In this document: positions 54,513 to 63,855 of the stretch, piece after piece
Numbering within the stretch: position 1 is the first letter of the stretch
How the letters are laid out: each line of letters opens with the position of its first letter
Origin: Vibrio palustris
GTDB taxonomy: Bacteria; Pseudomonadota; Gammaproteobacteria; Enterobacterales; Vibrionaceae
DNA length: 64,000 bases
Assembly (NCBI RefSeq): GCF_024346995.1
Contig: NZ_AP024888.1
Location: 806,001-870,000 of the forward strand
Direction of reading: 5' to 3'
Made by a program: the position numbers and the translations under genes
Notes under the pieces: generated by a model
The model's input: only the letters and a program-made list of their open reading frames with translations
Told to the model about the DNA's origin: nothing
The model's database searches: none

Positions 54513-56339
54513 ATGATATTACGACCAACACACGCTCGATTTTCTACGCCCTACCGTTTAACGGTATCTACTTTATTTTTAACTGCACTCACTTTATTCT
54601 GTTTAAGTTTACTCCGCTATATTAGCCACTACTCGACCGTGTTTTTATTGACGGCCCCACCACTCATTTGTGCTGCCTTATTGGTGAGCTTTTTTGCGGT
54701 CAATCACACGCTAAAAAAATCGTCAGCATCCATCGCACTGTTGGTTCTGTTGATCACGACGGCATTACACCCGCTCAATCAGCAGGCTTGGCAATTGGAA
54801 TACTATTTCTTTCCGTTATGCTTCGTCGTGCTTTTCCCCGGCTCTTGGTGGCCGATTGCCAGTGCGTGTATATTGCTATCGAGTAGTGTGATACCGATCA
54901 GCCACTGGCTGCATTCAAAAGCCCTATTTGAACACTCGCTTGCCCTTTTTTTGATTACCGTTCTCGCCAATTTCACGGTCTATTATAGACAGCGTTTAAC
55001 CACCCAAATGATGATCTATCGCCATGACAGTTTGACCGACTTCCTCACCGGCGCACGGAACCGTAAAGCCTTTCAACAAGATTTAGAGGCCATTCAAGAC
55101 AATCTGACATCATGTGCGCATTACGCACTCATTATCATCGACCTTGATAATTTTAAGCGCATTAATGACAGCTTAGGTCACCCAGCAGGCGATCAGTTAT
55201 TGATTGAAATTTCTCGCCATCTTAATGATATTGCGGAGCAACAATACGACCATACGCCCACGACCGTTTATCGTCTCAGCGGCGATGAATTCGCGCTCAT
55301 CGTGTATGATGACACATCCATTGAAGACACCACTCAAATCCTCATTGAACGCATTCTCGCTATATTTTCAAATCACTATCAAGTCGACAATAACCAATAT
55401 TTTATTAAGGCCAGTTTGGGCATAGCATTATTAAAACATTCAGAAAATAATGTTCAGCTTTGGTATCACAACGGCGATATCGCCATGTATCGCGCCAAAG
55501 AAAGTGGCAAAAACCAAGCACAATGGTTTGATGAGCAATTATTGAGCGAAACACAGCGCCAACATCAAATAGAGGTTGAATTGAATCACGCTTTATCAAC
55601 CAAACAGTTCGTGCTGTATTACCAACCTAAAGTGTCCCTCGTTGATAACACCGTCGAGCACGCCGAAGCTCTCATTCGTTGGCAACACCCAGAGTTAGGC
55701 ACTATTTTCCCCGATGAGTTTATTAATATCGCCGAGAAAAGCCATCAAATTGTGCCCATTGGACGCTGGGTCATTCACACCGCTTGTCAGCAAGCAAGTG
55801 AATGGCGTCAACAGGGACTTCACATATGCATTGCTGTCAATGTATCAACCATTCAATTTCTCTATGACGATATATGCCAAATCGTCCAAGATGCACTGGA
55901 TGAATTCCAATTACCCGCCGACTATCTTGAATTAGAAATCACAGAAACCACCATGATGAGCGACTTTGAACGGGTCATCGAAACGTGTAAAGCGGTACGT
56001 AATATGGGGATTCGTATCTCCATTGATGACTTTGGTACGGTCTATTCATCTCTTAATTACATTAAGCGGCTGCCTGTCGATATTATAAAAATAGACAAAT
56101 CCTTTATCGACGACAGTATCACAAACAAAACCGATCATATGCTCGTAAGGACGATTATCCAGTTAGGGCATAACCTGAATAAAACCGTGATTGCCGAAGG
56201 GGTAGACTCTCTTGCCCAGCGCGACATGCTCGCCAACGAGCGTTGTGATTTTTATCAAGGTTATCTCTATGCCAAACCCCTCAGCGCGAATGATTTTGTC
56301 CGTCGCGTACAACAACCTGCCGTCTCGCCTTTAAGCTGA
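54513..56339 (+). CDS. Membrane GGDEF-EAL protein (c-di-GMP enzyme)
   Basis: 608 residues. An N-terminal part with about five membrane helices (residues 15-158) is followed by GGDEF (about 170-345) and EAL (about 350-600) domains. The cyclase motif is SGDEF (256-260) and no inhibitory RxxD site precedes it. The EAL domain looks complete: EALIRW (385-390), NVSTIQF, ELEITE, DDFGT, KIDKSFI and AEGVDS. It is therefore probably a c-di-GMP phosphodiesterase, possibly with cyclase activity, since SGDEF can be active in some proteins. Monocistronic with a terminator. Confidence 0.92.
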   Translation: MILRPTHARFSTPYRLTVSTLFLTALTLFCLSLLRYISHYSTVFLLTAPPLICAALLVSFFAVNHTLKKSSASIALLVLLITTALHPLNQQAWQLEYYFFPLCFVVLFPGSWWPIASACILLSSSVIPISHWLHSKALFEHSLALFLITVLANFTVYYRQRLTTQMMIYRHDSLTDFLTGARNRKAFQQDLEAIQDNLTSCAHYALIIIDLDNFKRINDSLGHPAGDQLLIEISRHLNDIAEQQYDHTPTTVYRLSGDEFALIVYDDTSIEDTTQILIERILAIFSNHYQVDNNQYFIKASLGIALLKHSENNVQLWYHNGDIAMYRAKESGKNQAQWFDEQLLSETQRQHQIEVELNHALSTKQFVLYYQPKVSLVDNTVEHAEALIRWQHPELGTIFPDEFINIAEKSHQIVPIGRWVIHTACQQASEWRQQGLHICIAVNVSTIQFLYDDICQIVQDALDEFQLPADYLELEITETTMMSDFERVIETCKAVRNMGIRISIDDFGTVYSSLNYIKRLPVDIIKIDKSFIDDSITNKTDHMLVRTIIQLGHNLNKTVIAEGVDSLAQRDMLANERCDFYQGYLYAKPLSANDFVRRVQQPAVSPLS

Positions 56340-56423
56340 GTGATAAAGCGCTTTTAGCCACTAGTCGCGCAGGGTCATCGATAAGACGTCGCCATGAATC
56401 ACTCGTGTGCACATCAACGCCCA

Positions 56424-56458
56424 AAAAAAAGCCGATATTGTTAATATCGGCTCTTTTA
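56424..56458. terminator. Bidirectional terminator
   Basis: AGCCGATATT / AATATCGGCT around GTT, with A and T runs on both sides, between the convergent GGDEF-EAL and yhjX genes. Confidence 0.88.
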
Positions 56459-56505
56459 AATCAGTCAGTGTTAACCTAATTATTATGATTGATGCCCTAC
56501 GCCAA

Positions 56506-57846
56506 CTAGTGTTGATGTGAGTGAGCAGCAAACGCGTGTTCACGGCGAGCCATCGTGTCTGCTGGCATTTCTGACATCACAGAGCCTTGCGAACTGACTC
56601 CCTGAGAGAGCGTGCCTTCAGCGACAGTCTCTGCAGGTTTACCAGGCCGACGGATCGTCAATGCCACCGTGATAGAGATAACAAGCAACGCAAGCATCAA
56701 ATAAAACGTCGCGAGAAAACCGCCGAACAATGATGCCACAATGGAGCCAGCAAAACTCCCAATCCCGAAACCTAAGTAAATCATACCGTAGTTTTTGGTC
56801 ATGTTATCTAAGCCAAAGAAGTCACTCACTAAAGAAGGATACACTGTAATCGTGCCACCAAAGCTAAAGGCGATACACGCCACCGCGACAAAAAAGCTCA
56901 TGCTATACGAGTGGACGAACAACAGAGCACACACACCAGCCAAACAGACAATCAGCGCAATGGCAATCACACGAATACGCGCGATTTTATCCGATAGTAC
57001 CCCAAGAACCAAACGACCTAATAAGTTAAACACCGCAATCACGGCGACGGCGGATGCCGCCGTTGTGGCGTTCAGATGCATATATTGCTGACCCACGTCT
57101 TTCGCAACACCAATTACATACAAGCCTGACATGCACACAGTGACAAACATCATCCCCAGTAACCAAAATTGTGACGTTTTAATCGCTTGAGGTAACGTAT
57201 AATCATAGGCAGGTGTCACTGTACGCTCTGCCGCTTCAGATGGCGTCGCTGGCGTTTTAGCGTTACCGTGCTGTTTCGGTGCGTCTTTCATCATAAGGCC
57301 ACCAATAATGACCATCACCATAGCCACTACGCCCCACGCAGTGAAAGCTTGTTCTAACCCAACATGTTCAAGTAAATATAAGTTAATGTATTTAAACCCA
57401 AGGCTTCCAAGACCATACGCACCAATCGCACACGCTGACGTCAAGCCTTTACGTTCTGGAAAGAGTTTAACGCAATTAGTCAGCGTCATTAAATATCCTG
57501 TACCATCGGCGAAGCCCACCAAAAACCCCGCAAAAATATACAGCATGGTGAGATTTTCTGCATGAGCGGTCAGTAACAAACTGGCGCCAAGTAACAAACC
57601 AGCACCAACCGTCACATTACGCACACCAAAACGTTCTTGCATCTTACCTGAGAGCGAAGAAGCCACCGCCAGCGCTAAACTTAAAATACCAAAGGAAAAG
57701 GCGACTTGACTGACGGGCTCACCGAGTTTTTCGGCTAAAGGTGAGTTAAATAAGCTCCACGTGTACACAGAGCCGAGAGCAAATTGAGTTAATACTGTGC
57801 CGGCTAATGTCAGCATTCTGCGTTGGTTGGAAAGCTGGTTATTCAT
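56506..57846 (-). CDS. yhjX: YhjX-like pyruvate/oxalate-formate family MFS transporter
   Basis: 446 residues, 12 membrane helices. Highly similar to E. coli YhjX, the pyruvate-induced OFA-family transporter: LTQFALGSVYTWSLFN, VSQVAFSFGILSLALAVASS, TNCVKLFPERKGL, GSLGFKYINLYLLEHVGLEQ, PSLVSDFFG and NYGMIYLGFGIGSFAGSI. The ATG at 57846 with TGGAG is preferred over the frame start at 57963. It lies beside the YpdAB-type system, unlike in E. coli, where the genes are unlinked. Confidence 0.93.
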   Translation of the reverse strand: MNNQLSNQRRMLTLAGTVLTQFALGSVYTWSLFNSPLAEKLGEPVSQVAFSFGILSLALAVASSLSGKMQERFGVRNVTVGAGLLLGASLLLTAHAENLTMLYIFAGFLVGFADGTGYLMTLTNCVKLFPERKGLTSACAIGAYGLGSLGFKYINLYLLEHVGLEQAFTAWGVVAMVMVIIGGLMMKDAPKQHGNAKTPATPSEAAERTVTPAYDYTLPQAIKTSQFWLLGMMFVTVCMSGLYVIGVAKDVGQQYMHLNATTAASAVAVIAVFNLLGRLVLGVLSDKIARIRVIAIALIVCLAGVCALLFVHSYSMSFFVAVACIAFSFGGTITVYPSLVSDFFGLDNMTKNYGMIYLGFGIGSFAGSIVASLFGGFLATFYLMLALLVISITVALTIRRPGKPAETVAEGTLSQGVSSQGSVMSEMPADTMARREHAFAAHSHQH

Positions 57847-57952
57847 AGCAAAACTCCAAAGATACTTAATGGGGACAGTGGATAAATCCACCTCAGTTAT
57901 CTTCAGAATACGAGCTACAACACGGGATACAAGAGCGCAACACAACAATAAA

Positions 57953-57982
57953 ATGAAATGCAATCATAAGGAATGAATTGCA
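57953..57982. promoter_or_regulatory. Direct-repeat operator of the YpdB-type regulator
   Basis: Minus strand TGCAATTCAT and TGCATTTCAT, 20 bases apart start to start, about 107-136 bases before yhjX. E. coli YpdB binds two GGCATTTCAT copies with a similar period (about 21) in the yhjX promoter. The similarity supports conserved control. Confidence 0.75.
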
Positions 57983-57997
57983 TTATTTCAGCATGAA

Positions 57998-58726
57998 TTA
58001 CAAATTCATCATCGAACGAAAATCTTTTAAGTTACTGCGACTTACAGGAATTTTCTCTTCACTTTTAGTGAGCTTCAACATATACGTGCTGTTCATCCAC
58101 GGAATGATTTCTTCAATACAGGTAAGATTGACACAGTATGAGCGGTGGCAACGAAAAAACGGCGGCTGTGGTAGCTTATCCATCAATTCACTAATAGTAT
58201 AAGGCACGGAAAATTCACCGTCTGGCGTATAAACTAATGTGCTTTTTTCATGAGCAACCGCATAGCGAATATGCTCGATGCCAGTAACGCGAATACGTCC
58301 TTGGTGCATTAAATTAATCGTTTTGGGCTTGGATAACGCACTGCTTTCAGCTGGATTTTTGGGCGTTGCATGATCTTCTAGCTTGGTCAATAACCGCTGA
58401 ACACGGCTTTCATTAATCGGCTTGAGTAGATAATCAAACGCTTCTAATTCAAAGGCATCCACCGCAAATTCTTTGTATGCGGTAGTAAAAACAATCAAAG
58501 GCGGCTGAGCCGATTGATGGATATTTCGAGCTAATAGCATCCCATCTATAGATGGGATATTAATATCAAGAAAAACCACATCCACCTGATTTTGCTGTAA
58601 GTACTTAAACGCTTCCAACCCATCAGCAAAGGAGGTCACCACATTAATATTGCTATAGGTTTTGACAAGATAGGCAAGCTCTTCACGTGCCAAATATTCA
58701 TCTTCGACTATGATCGCTTTCAGCAT
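57998..58726 (-). CDS. ypdB: LytTR response regulator (YpdB/BtsR type)
   Basis: 242 residues. Receiver domain with Asp in VVFLDINIPSIDGML and Lys in YLLKPINESRV, then the LytTR DNA-binding domain (about 140-242): IRYAVAHEKSTLVYTPDGEF, FFRCHRSYCVNLTCIEEI, PVSRSNLKDFRSMM. It starts three bases after the kinase gene stop. Predicted activator of the yhjX gene in response to pyruvate. BtsR is the alternative name for this family. Confidence 0.92.
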   Translation of the reverse strand: MLKAIIVEDEYLAREELAYLVKTYSNINVVTSFADGLEAFKYLQQNQVDVVFLDINIPSIDGMLLARNIHQSAQPPLIVFTTAYKEFAVDAFELEAFDYLLKPINESRVQRLLTKLEDHATPKNPAESSALSKPKTINLMHQGRIRVTGIEHIRYAVAHEKSTLVYTPDGEFSVPYTISELMDKLPQPPFFRCHRSYCVNLTCIEEIIPWMNSTYMLKLTKSEEKIPVSRSNLKDFRSMMNL

Positions 58727-58729
58727 AAC

Positions 58730-60382
58730 TTATCCGTTTGTCTTAACATAAAAAGAAACTTCCGTGCCCGGATGGGTTCGTTGAATCATCAGCCCTTCGC
58801 CAAATAATAGCGTTACCCGCTGATGTACATTCACCAACCCAATACGATGGCTGTCCATCGTACCTTGATAGACTTTATTAATCATGTCTTGGTGCATTCC
58901 TGCTCCTGTATCTTTAACGGTAATTTTGACGCCTTCCGCTTCTTGTTTTACTGCGATGATCACTTGAGCCGGCGCACCAAGCGGGACAACACCATGTTGA
59001 ATGGCGTTTTCCACTAATGGCTGGATCAGCAAAGGAGGAATCAAAAAGTGCACCGGATCAACATCGACAATCACCTCTAACTTATCACCAAACCGAGCTT
59101 TTTCGATCGCGACATAATCTCTGACTTGCTGAATTTCTTCTTCAATATCAATAAGTCCTTCGCCTTTTTCTAAGTTAAAACGCAAAAAATCGGCCAAGTT
59201 GGCAATCAGTTGGCGAGCTTGGTCCGGCTGTATACGCACTAATGTAGAAATGGCATTTAACGCATTAAATAAGAAATGAGGATTAATTTTATTTTGTAGT
59301 GCAGAAAACTCGGCTTTACTTGCCATCGTTTTCAGTTGCTCAATCTTTGACACTTCAATTTGTGTAGAAATCAGTTGTGATAAACCAATCGCCATTTCAC
59401 GTAACGACTGGCGTATCCGATGCGGCTGACAATAAAAGATTTTTAATGTCCCGGTCACTTGTCCATTCTCCCAAAGCGGAATAATCAATAATGAATGGAA
59501 ATGATGCACGTTAAGATCATTGCTGATGATTTGTTTACCGAGATTGACCGCTTGCTGAGTCATATAGCTAATTTTGTGGTGGGCATCCAAGTAGTTTTCT
59601 TGCCCGACGCCCACATAGGCTTTAACATCTTGCGTATCGGTAATCGCTACCGCGTCCGCATTAGTTTCATTACGGATAATCGCGCAGACTTTCACTAAAG
59701 ATGCTCTATCTGCTTTACGAAAATGAGGCAACGTCTTATTGGCAATATTTAACGCCAGCTTGGCCTGAGTGGCGGCAACTTTATCTTTTTCTTCATCCAA
59801 ATCTTGCACTAGAGTAATGATAAGCCCAATACACACAGTGCCAAAAATCATCGGCATCGCAATGTTACTTACAATTGATTGTGCCAATAATACATCATCA
59901 TTTATCAATAAAATCAGAGCCATAGTGATGACTTCGCACAACATGCCCGCCGCGATGCCCCACTTTGCATATTGGCTTTTCGGGCAACGCAAATGAATCC
60001 ATGTGGCTAATATACCAGCAAAAATACTGGTAATCAGACAAGCCATGGAGGTTGGCCCACCAATATCAATCATATAGCGATGAACACCAGAAATAATACC
60101 GGCAGGTATGCCAACCCAAGGCCCAAACAAAATGCCTCCAGACATAATGGCAATGATCCGCACATTCACGAGCGACCCTGATACATTGACGCCGGTATAG
60201 GTACTCAGTACGGCAAAGAAAATAAACAACGCTGAAACAACCGCAATTTCTGAAGGACGGCGGTGGCGCTTGATCACAATCGATTGAAATAAATGCGTGC
60301 GCGTTAATAGGAAGAGGGTCATAAGCATCAGCGCCGCACGTTCAAAAACCGCAAGTAGCATCATGAGTTGTTCTATATACAC
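58730..60382 (-). CDS. ypdA: LytS-family sensor kinase (YpdA/BtsS type)
   Basis: About 550 residues. Six N-terminal membrane helices of the 5TMR_LYT type (VVSALFIFFAVLSTYTGVNV, SGGILFGPWVGIPAGIISGV), then a GAF domain (about 225-355), then the His_kinase domain with NKINPHFLFNALNAIS and the ATP-binding LLIQPLVENAIQHGV. The GTG at 60382 with AGGA before it is preferred to the TTG at 60397. The gene is followed by the response regulator after three bases. It senses extracellular pyruvate in E. coli. Confidence 0.92.
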   Translation of the reverse strand: MYIEQLMMLLAVFERAALMLMTLFLLTRTHLFQSIVIKRHRRPSEIAVVSALFIFFAVLSTYTGVNVSGSLVNVRIIAIMSGGILFGPWVGIPAGIISGVHRYMIDIGGPTSMACLITSIFAGILATWIHLRCPKSQYAKWGIAAGMLCEVITMALILLINDDVLLAQSIVSNIAMPMIFGTVCIGLIITLVQDLDEEKDKVAATQAKLALNIANKTLPHFRKADRASLVKVCAIIRNETNADAVAITDTQDVKAYVGVGQENYLDAHHKISYMTQQAVNLGKQIISNDLNVHHFHSLLIIPLWENGQVTGTLKIFYCQPHRIRQSLREMAIGLSQLISTQIEVSKIEQLKTMASKAEFSALQNKINPHFLFNALNAISTLVRIQPDQARQLIANLADFLRFNLEKGEGLIDIEEEIQQVRDYVAIEKARFGDKLEVIVDVDPVHFLIPPLLIQPLVENAIQHGVVPLGAPAQVIIAVKQEAEGVKITVKDTGAGMHQDMINKVYQGTMDSHRIGLVNVHQRVTLLFGEGLMIQRTHPGTEVSFYVKTNG

Positions 60383-60626
60383 ATTACGTCCTATCAATAG
60401 CGTTTCAATGACGCTCTATAGTAAAGAAAAAGATTGAGGCTTATACTGTGTTAGGTCAAAGTGATGCCAAGTGATTAAAAACCAAGTTATCAAGAAAACA
60501 AACTCCCATGGCATTCACTCATCCAACACACCCAAACGACAATTTACGCAAAATAACCAAACATTCATGTTGAATTCATATCACCTTTGTTAAGGTTTAA
60601 GCTCACTAACAGGAAAGGCATACATT

Positions 60627-60842
60627 ATGAATCGATTTATCGTTGCAATTTTAACCATCGCAGTCGCTTTCTTTGCTCTGGCATTTAGCCTATTCATTGC
60701 TGTGCCTCTTGCGATACTGGCGGCTATTTCAGGTAAAAAACTCAATCGTAATACCTTCCACCAGCCAAAAGACAAACAACAGCCTGATGATGCCACACAT
60801 GAGGTCATTGAAGGTGAATATGAAGAAATACACCGTAAGTAA
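60627..60842 (+). CDS. Small single-span membrane protein
   Basis: 71 residues. One long hydrophobic stretch (FIVAILTIAVAFFALAFSLF, then IAVPLAILAAIS) and a polar acidic tail (DDATHEVIEGEYEEI). GGAAAGG lies before the ATG. It has its own terminator-like hairpin. No family was recognised. Similar short proteins with an acidic tail (IEGEYEE) are common in Vibrio. Confidence 0.72.
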   Translation: MNRFIVAILTIAVAFFALAFSLFIAVPLAILAAISGKKLNRNTFHQPKDKQQPDDATHEVIEGEYEEIHRK

Positions 60843-60863
60843 GTCACGGATGACTTACTTTTG
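60837..60863 (+). terminator. Terminator of small membrane protein gene
   Basis: AAGTAAGTCA / TGACTTACTT around CGGA, followed by TT. Overlaps the end of the gene. Confidence 0.6.
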
Positions 60864-60866
60864 ACA

Positions 60867-61478
60867 TTATCCCCATACCACACGTAAGGCGAGTAATATC
60901 AACACCACACCGGATAATCGGTCAATCAGGACCGCATTATTTCTGAGTACTTTTAAAATCCCCGCATAAGACAACATTAAGGTAATCAACGTATACCACA
61001 GTCCATCGACCACAAAAGGCGTCATCACAATGAGGCTTTTCGCAGCCATATCATGGCCTATCGCGACAAATTGACTGAATAATGCGATGAAAAAAAGCGC
61101 GATTTTGGGATTAAGTATGGAAATCAAGATGCCTTCTTTGGCAGATTGCCACACGCTGACCGCTTCACCGCTTGCCATACGCTCAGCAATACCGCCACGT
61201 GAACGTAACGCATTAACGCCCAAATAAGCTAAGTAAGCGGCGCCAGCATAGGTAATCACATCAAATAATAACGGACTCTGCTGCAACACCACGGCTAATC
61301 CCGTTAAAGTAACGATCGCATAAATCCCAATCCCTGAAGCATGGGCCCAAGCGGTCGCCAAGCCATTTTTTCGCCCTCCTGCTAAGCTGTGTTTCATCAC
61401 CATAGCCAAACTTGGCCCAGGTGACATTGCTCCAAGTAAACTAATCAAAAATAGAGAAAACCATTCGGCCAATGTCAT
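60867..61478 (-). CDS. LysE/RhtB-family amino-acid exporter
   Basis: 203 residues, six membrane helices. The family start (SLFLISLLGAMSPGPSLAMV) and helix 3 (DVITYAGAAYLAYLGVNALR) match RhtB-type exporters. LNPKIALFFIALFSQF is the typical middle block. The exported amino acid is unknown. The ATG is preceded by TAGGACAAAAC. Confidence 0.9.
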   Translation of the reverse strand: MTLAEWFSLFLISLLGAMSPGPSLAMVMKHSLAGGRKNGLATAWAHASGIGIYAIVTLTGLAVVLQQSPLLFDVITYAGAAYLAYLGVNALRSRGGIAERMASGEAVSVWQSAKEGILISILNPKIALFFIALFSQFVAIGHDMAAKSLIVMTPFVVDGLWYTLITLMLSYAGILKVLRNNAVLIDRLSGVVLILLALRVVWG

Positions 61479-61516
61479 GTTTTGTCCTACGCTAAAAAAG
61501 TAAATGATACCGGTGT

Positions 61517-62194
61517 TTAATAACCTAAGACCCAGCCACAGGCTTGGTCATCTTGCGCTGTTTGCTCTAGTAAGGTGATGTTAGCCAGCGATGGCACCGC
61601 ATGCTCAACATTGAGCGCCGCTTGGGTGTAATGGCTGAGGATTGCCATTAACTGGACATTTGCCGCTCGCCCTGACTCAATCCCGGCTGGCGCATCTTCA
61701 AATACCATACAATCTTCAATCGCGACACCTAAGCGCTCTGCTCCCAGTAAATAAGGTTCCGGATGAGGCTTACCGCGTGTAATTTGATCAGCGGTAATGA
61801 TGCAGTCAGGTCGAGGAATCCCCGTCGCTTTAATTCGAGCCATCGCTACGGGAGAGGTTCCAGAAGTCACAATCGCCCATGGCACCTCATGTTGGTTGAG
61901 CAGTTGAAGAAACTCAACCGTACCCGTCAATACTTTCGTGCCTTGAGTGTCACTCGCTTCTAAATTTTCTAACCAATTCATTTCTTCATCAATCTCCTCG
62001 GCCGTTTTCTCTGGCATTAAAAGACTGAGTGATTCGCGGGCGGGTCGTCCATGAATAATGTTAAACACGGTTTGTACATTCAGATCATGACGTTTAGCTA
62101 ATTGCGTCCATGAGCGCGTTACCGCCTCCAGCGAGTCAATTAACGTGCCGTCGAGATCAAATAATGCGGCTTTAAAAGGTTCCGTTTTTTTCAT
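61517..62194 (-). CDS. hxpA: HxpA (YfbT)-like HAD sugar phosphatase
   Basis: 225 residues. HAD motif I FDLDGTLID (nucleophile Asp), motif II VTSGTS, motif III RGKPHPEPYLLGAERLG, motif IV FEDAPAGIESGR. Strong similarity to E. coli HxpA (YfbT), a hexitol/sugar phosphatase (WAIVTSG, GKP.P..YLLGA, EDAPAG). The ATG at 62194 with AAGGAG is preferred over the frame start at 62269. Confidence 0.88.
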   Translation of the reverse strand: MKKTEPFKAALFDLDGTLIDSLEAVTRSWTQLAKRHDLNVQTVFNIIHGRPARESLSLLMPEKTAEEIDEEMNWLENLEASDTQGTKVLTGTVEFLQLLNQHEVPWAIVTSGTSPVAMARIKATGIPRPDCIITADQITRGKPHPEPYLLGAERLGVAIEDCMVFEDAPAGIESGRAANVQLMAILSHYTQAALNVEHAVPSLANITLLEQTAQDDQACGWVLGY

Positions 62195-62481
62195 ACTAAC
62201 TCCTTGATATATCAATCTATCATACTCGTGACTCTGTTCACTGCAAAGCGTTGACTCAAAAAGCGTCACACAACCGTGATCTTTTTATTGTCACGACACC
62301 GTTGTCTTGCAACGCAGCATTATTGAGTTGTTTATTAATGAGTCACTCAATCAACTGGTGGGTACGTTCGCACTTTATCAAAAATGTATAACAATGCATA
62401 AAATATGACTAGATACTTTGTAATTGGCTAGTTACCCTATAGGCCACATAACTCAGTTCTCAGCGACCTTTAGGATCAACA

Positions 62482-63738
62482 ATGCACCAGCTGAAACAAG
62501 ACATCACTTTATTTTCAGGCATCAGTCAGCTTGCAACAACGTTGCTAGGTACGGGGTTATTTATGGTTCCGGCGATAGCATCGGGGATCACGGGCTCACT
62601 GACCTTATGGGCATGGTGTATTCTTTTTATCGCGATTTGTCCCATTGCCCTTACCTTTGCCACGATGGGCAAGCATTACCCTAATGCGGGCGGGACAGCC
62701 TATTTTGTGCGCAGAGCATTTAATAAACGACTAGAAAATGCGGTAGCATGGTTATTTATGAGTATCATGCCCGTGGGGATCCCTCCCGCCATTGCACTGG
62801 CCGGCGGATTTTTAAAGCCCATTTTACCGAGTTTTTTAGCTCATGATTGGGCCGCGCAACTGCTTACGATTGCTTTATTATTGATCGTTAATCTCATGGG
62901 CAGTAAATCTTCTGGGCAACTCCAGTCTCTGATTGCATTATGTATCTTTGCGCTGATTGGTGGATTCTTTTGGCAAGGTAATATCGGCCTAGACGATTTG
63001 GTCATGCCAACCTTACATGCCCAAGATGCTATCTCGATTGGCGAAGCATTGGCAGTGATGTTTTGGTGTTTTGTGGGCATTGAAGCATTTGCCCACATGG
63101 GCGAAGAATTTAAAAACCCACAGCGAGACTTTCCGATTGCGATTTTGGCAGGCTGTTTTATTGCCGGATGCGTATATTGGGCGTGTACCGTGGTGATATT
63201 AAAGTTTCATGCTTATGGCAGCAGTCATTTTGATAATGGCTCTATCCCTTGGCTAAGCGATCATTTGTTTGGTTCAAACATGGCCCTAGTGATCAGTATT
63301 CTGGGCTTTTTTGCCTGTTTTGCTAGTGTTAACTTATACACGCAAAGTTTATCACGCATGGTATTGTCGCAAGCTCGTCAATACCGACCTTCCAGCGCGT
63401 TGGTATCCGTGTCATCTCGAGGAGTGCCAGTACGAGCCACGTACGTGGTCTTTGCTGTGATCACCGCCTCTTGCGTTTTAGGGCTCGTGACAGAACTCGA
63501 TCTCTCGATCTTTCTAAAGCTCGCCAACAGCGTGTTTGTCATGATCTATTTACTGGCCATGCTGGCGGCAACTCGCCTATTAACCGGGAAGGCTCGTCAT
63601 CTTGCACGTTTGTCATTACTGCTGTGTACGTTAGTTTTCTTATGTTTGGGCTGGTCGATGCTTTATGCCGTGATTATTTTGCTCGTGTTTATGCGTCCTT
63701 GGCAACGCACACAGCAGCGTCATTATGCGCAGTCTTAA
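62482..63738 (+). CDS. yjeH: YjeH-like amino-acid exporter (APC family)
   Basis: 418 residues with about 12 membrane helices. Closely related to E. coli YjeH, which exports methionine and branched-chain amino acids: ATTLLGTGLFMVPAI, GKHYPNAGGTAYFVRRAF, SVMFWCFVG-type block ALAVMFWCFVGIEAFAHMGE, EFKNPQRDFP, GFFACFASVNLYTQSLSRMV. Followed by a terminator. Monocistronic. Confidence 0.92.
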   Translation: MHQLKQDITLFSGISQLATTLLGTGLFMVPAIASGITGSLTLWAWCILFIAICPIALTFATMGKHYPNAGGTAYFVRRAFNKRLENAVAWLFMSIMPVGIPPAIALAGGFLKPILPSFLAHDWAAQLLTIALLLIVNLMGSKSSGQLQSLIALCIFALIGGFFWQGNIGLDDLVMPTLHAQDAISIGEALAVMFWCFVGIEAFAHMGEEFKNPQRDFPIAILAGCFIAGCVYWACTVVILKFHAYGSSHFDNGSIPWLSDHLFGSNMALVISILGFFACFASVNLYTQSLSRMVLSQARQYRPSSALVSVSSRGVPVRATYVVFAVITASCVLGLVTELDLSIFLKLANSVFVMIYLLAMLAATRLLTGKARHLARLSLLLCTLVFLCLGWSMLYAVIILLVFMRPWQRTQQRHYAQS

Positions 63739-63776
63739 CAAGATAACTCACTTAGCATGACGTAAAAAATTCCCAA

Positions 63777-63813
63777 TAAAAAAGACATCGTGGCCTAACA
63801 CGATGTCTTTTTT
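63777..63813. terminator. Bidirectional terminator
   Basis: AAAAGACATCGTG / CACGATGTCTTTT with A and T runs on both strands, between yjeH and the convergent phosphoesterase gene. Confidence 0.9.
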
Positions 63814-63855
63814 ATATCGAAAATGTCTATATGTCAGTCACTCTCTCGTTAACGC

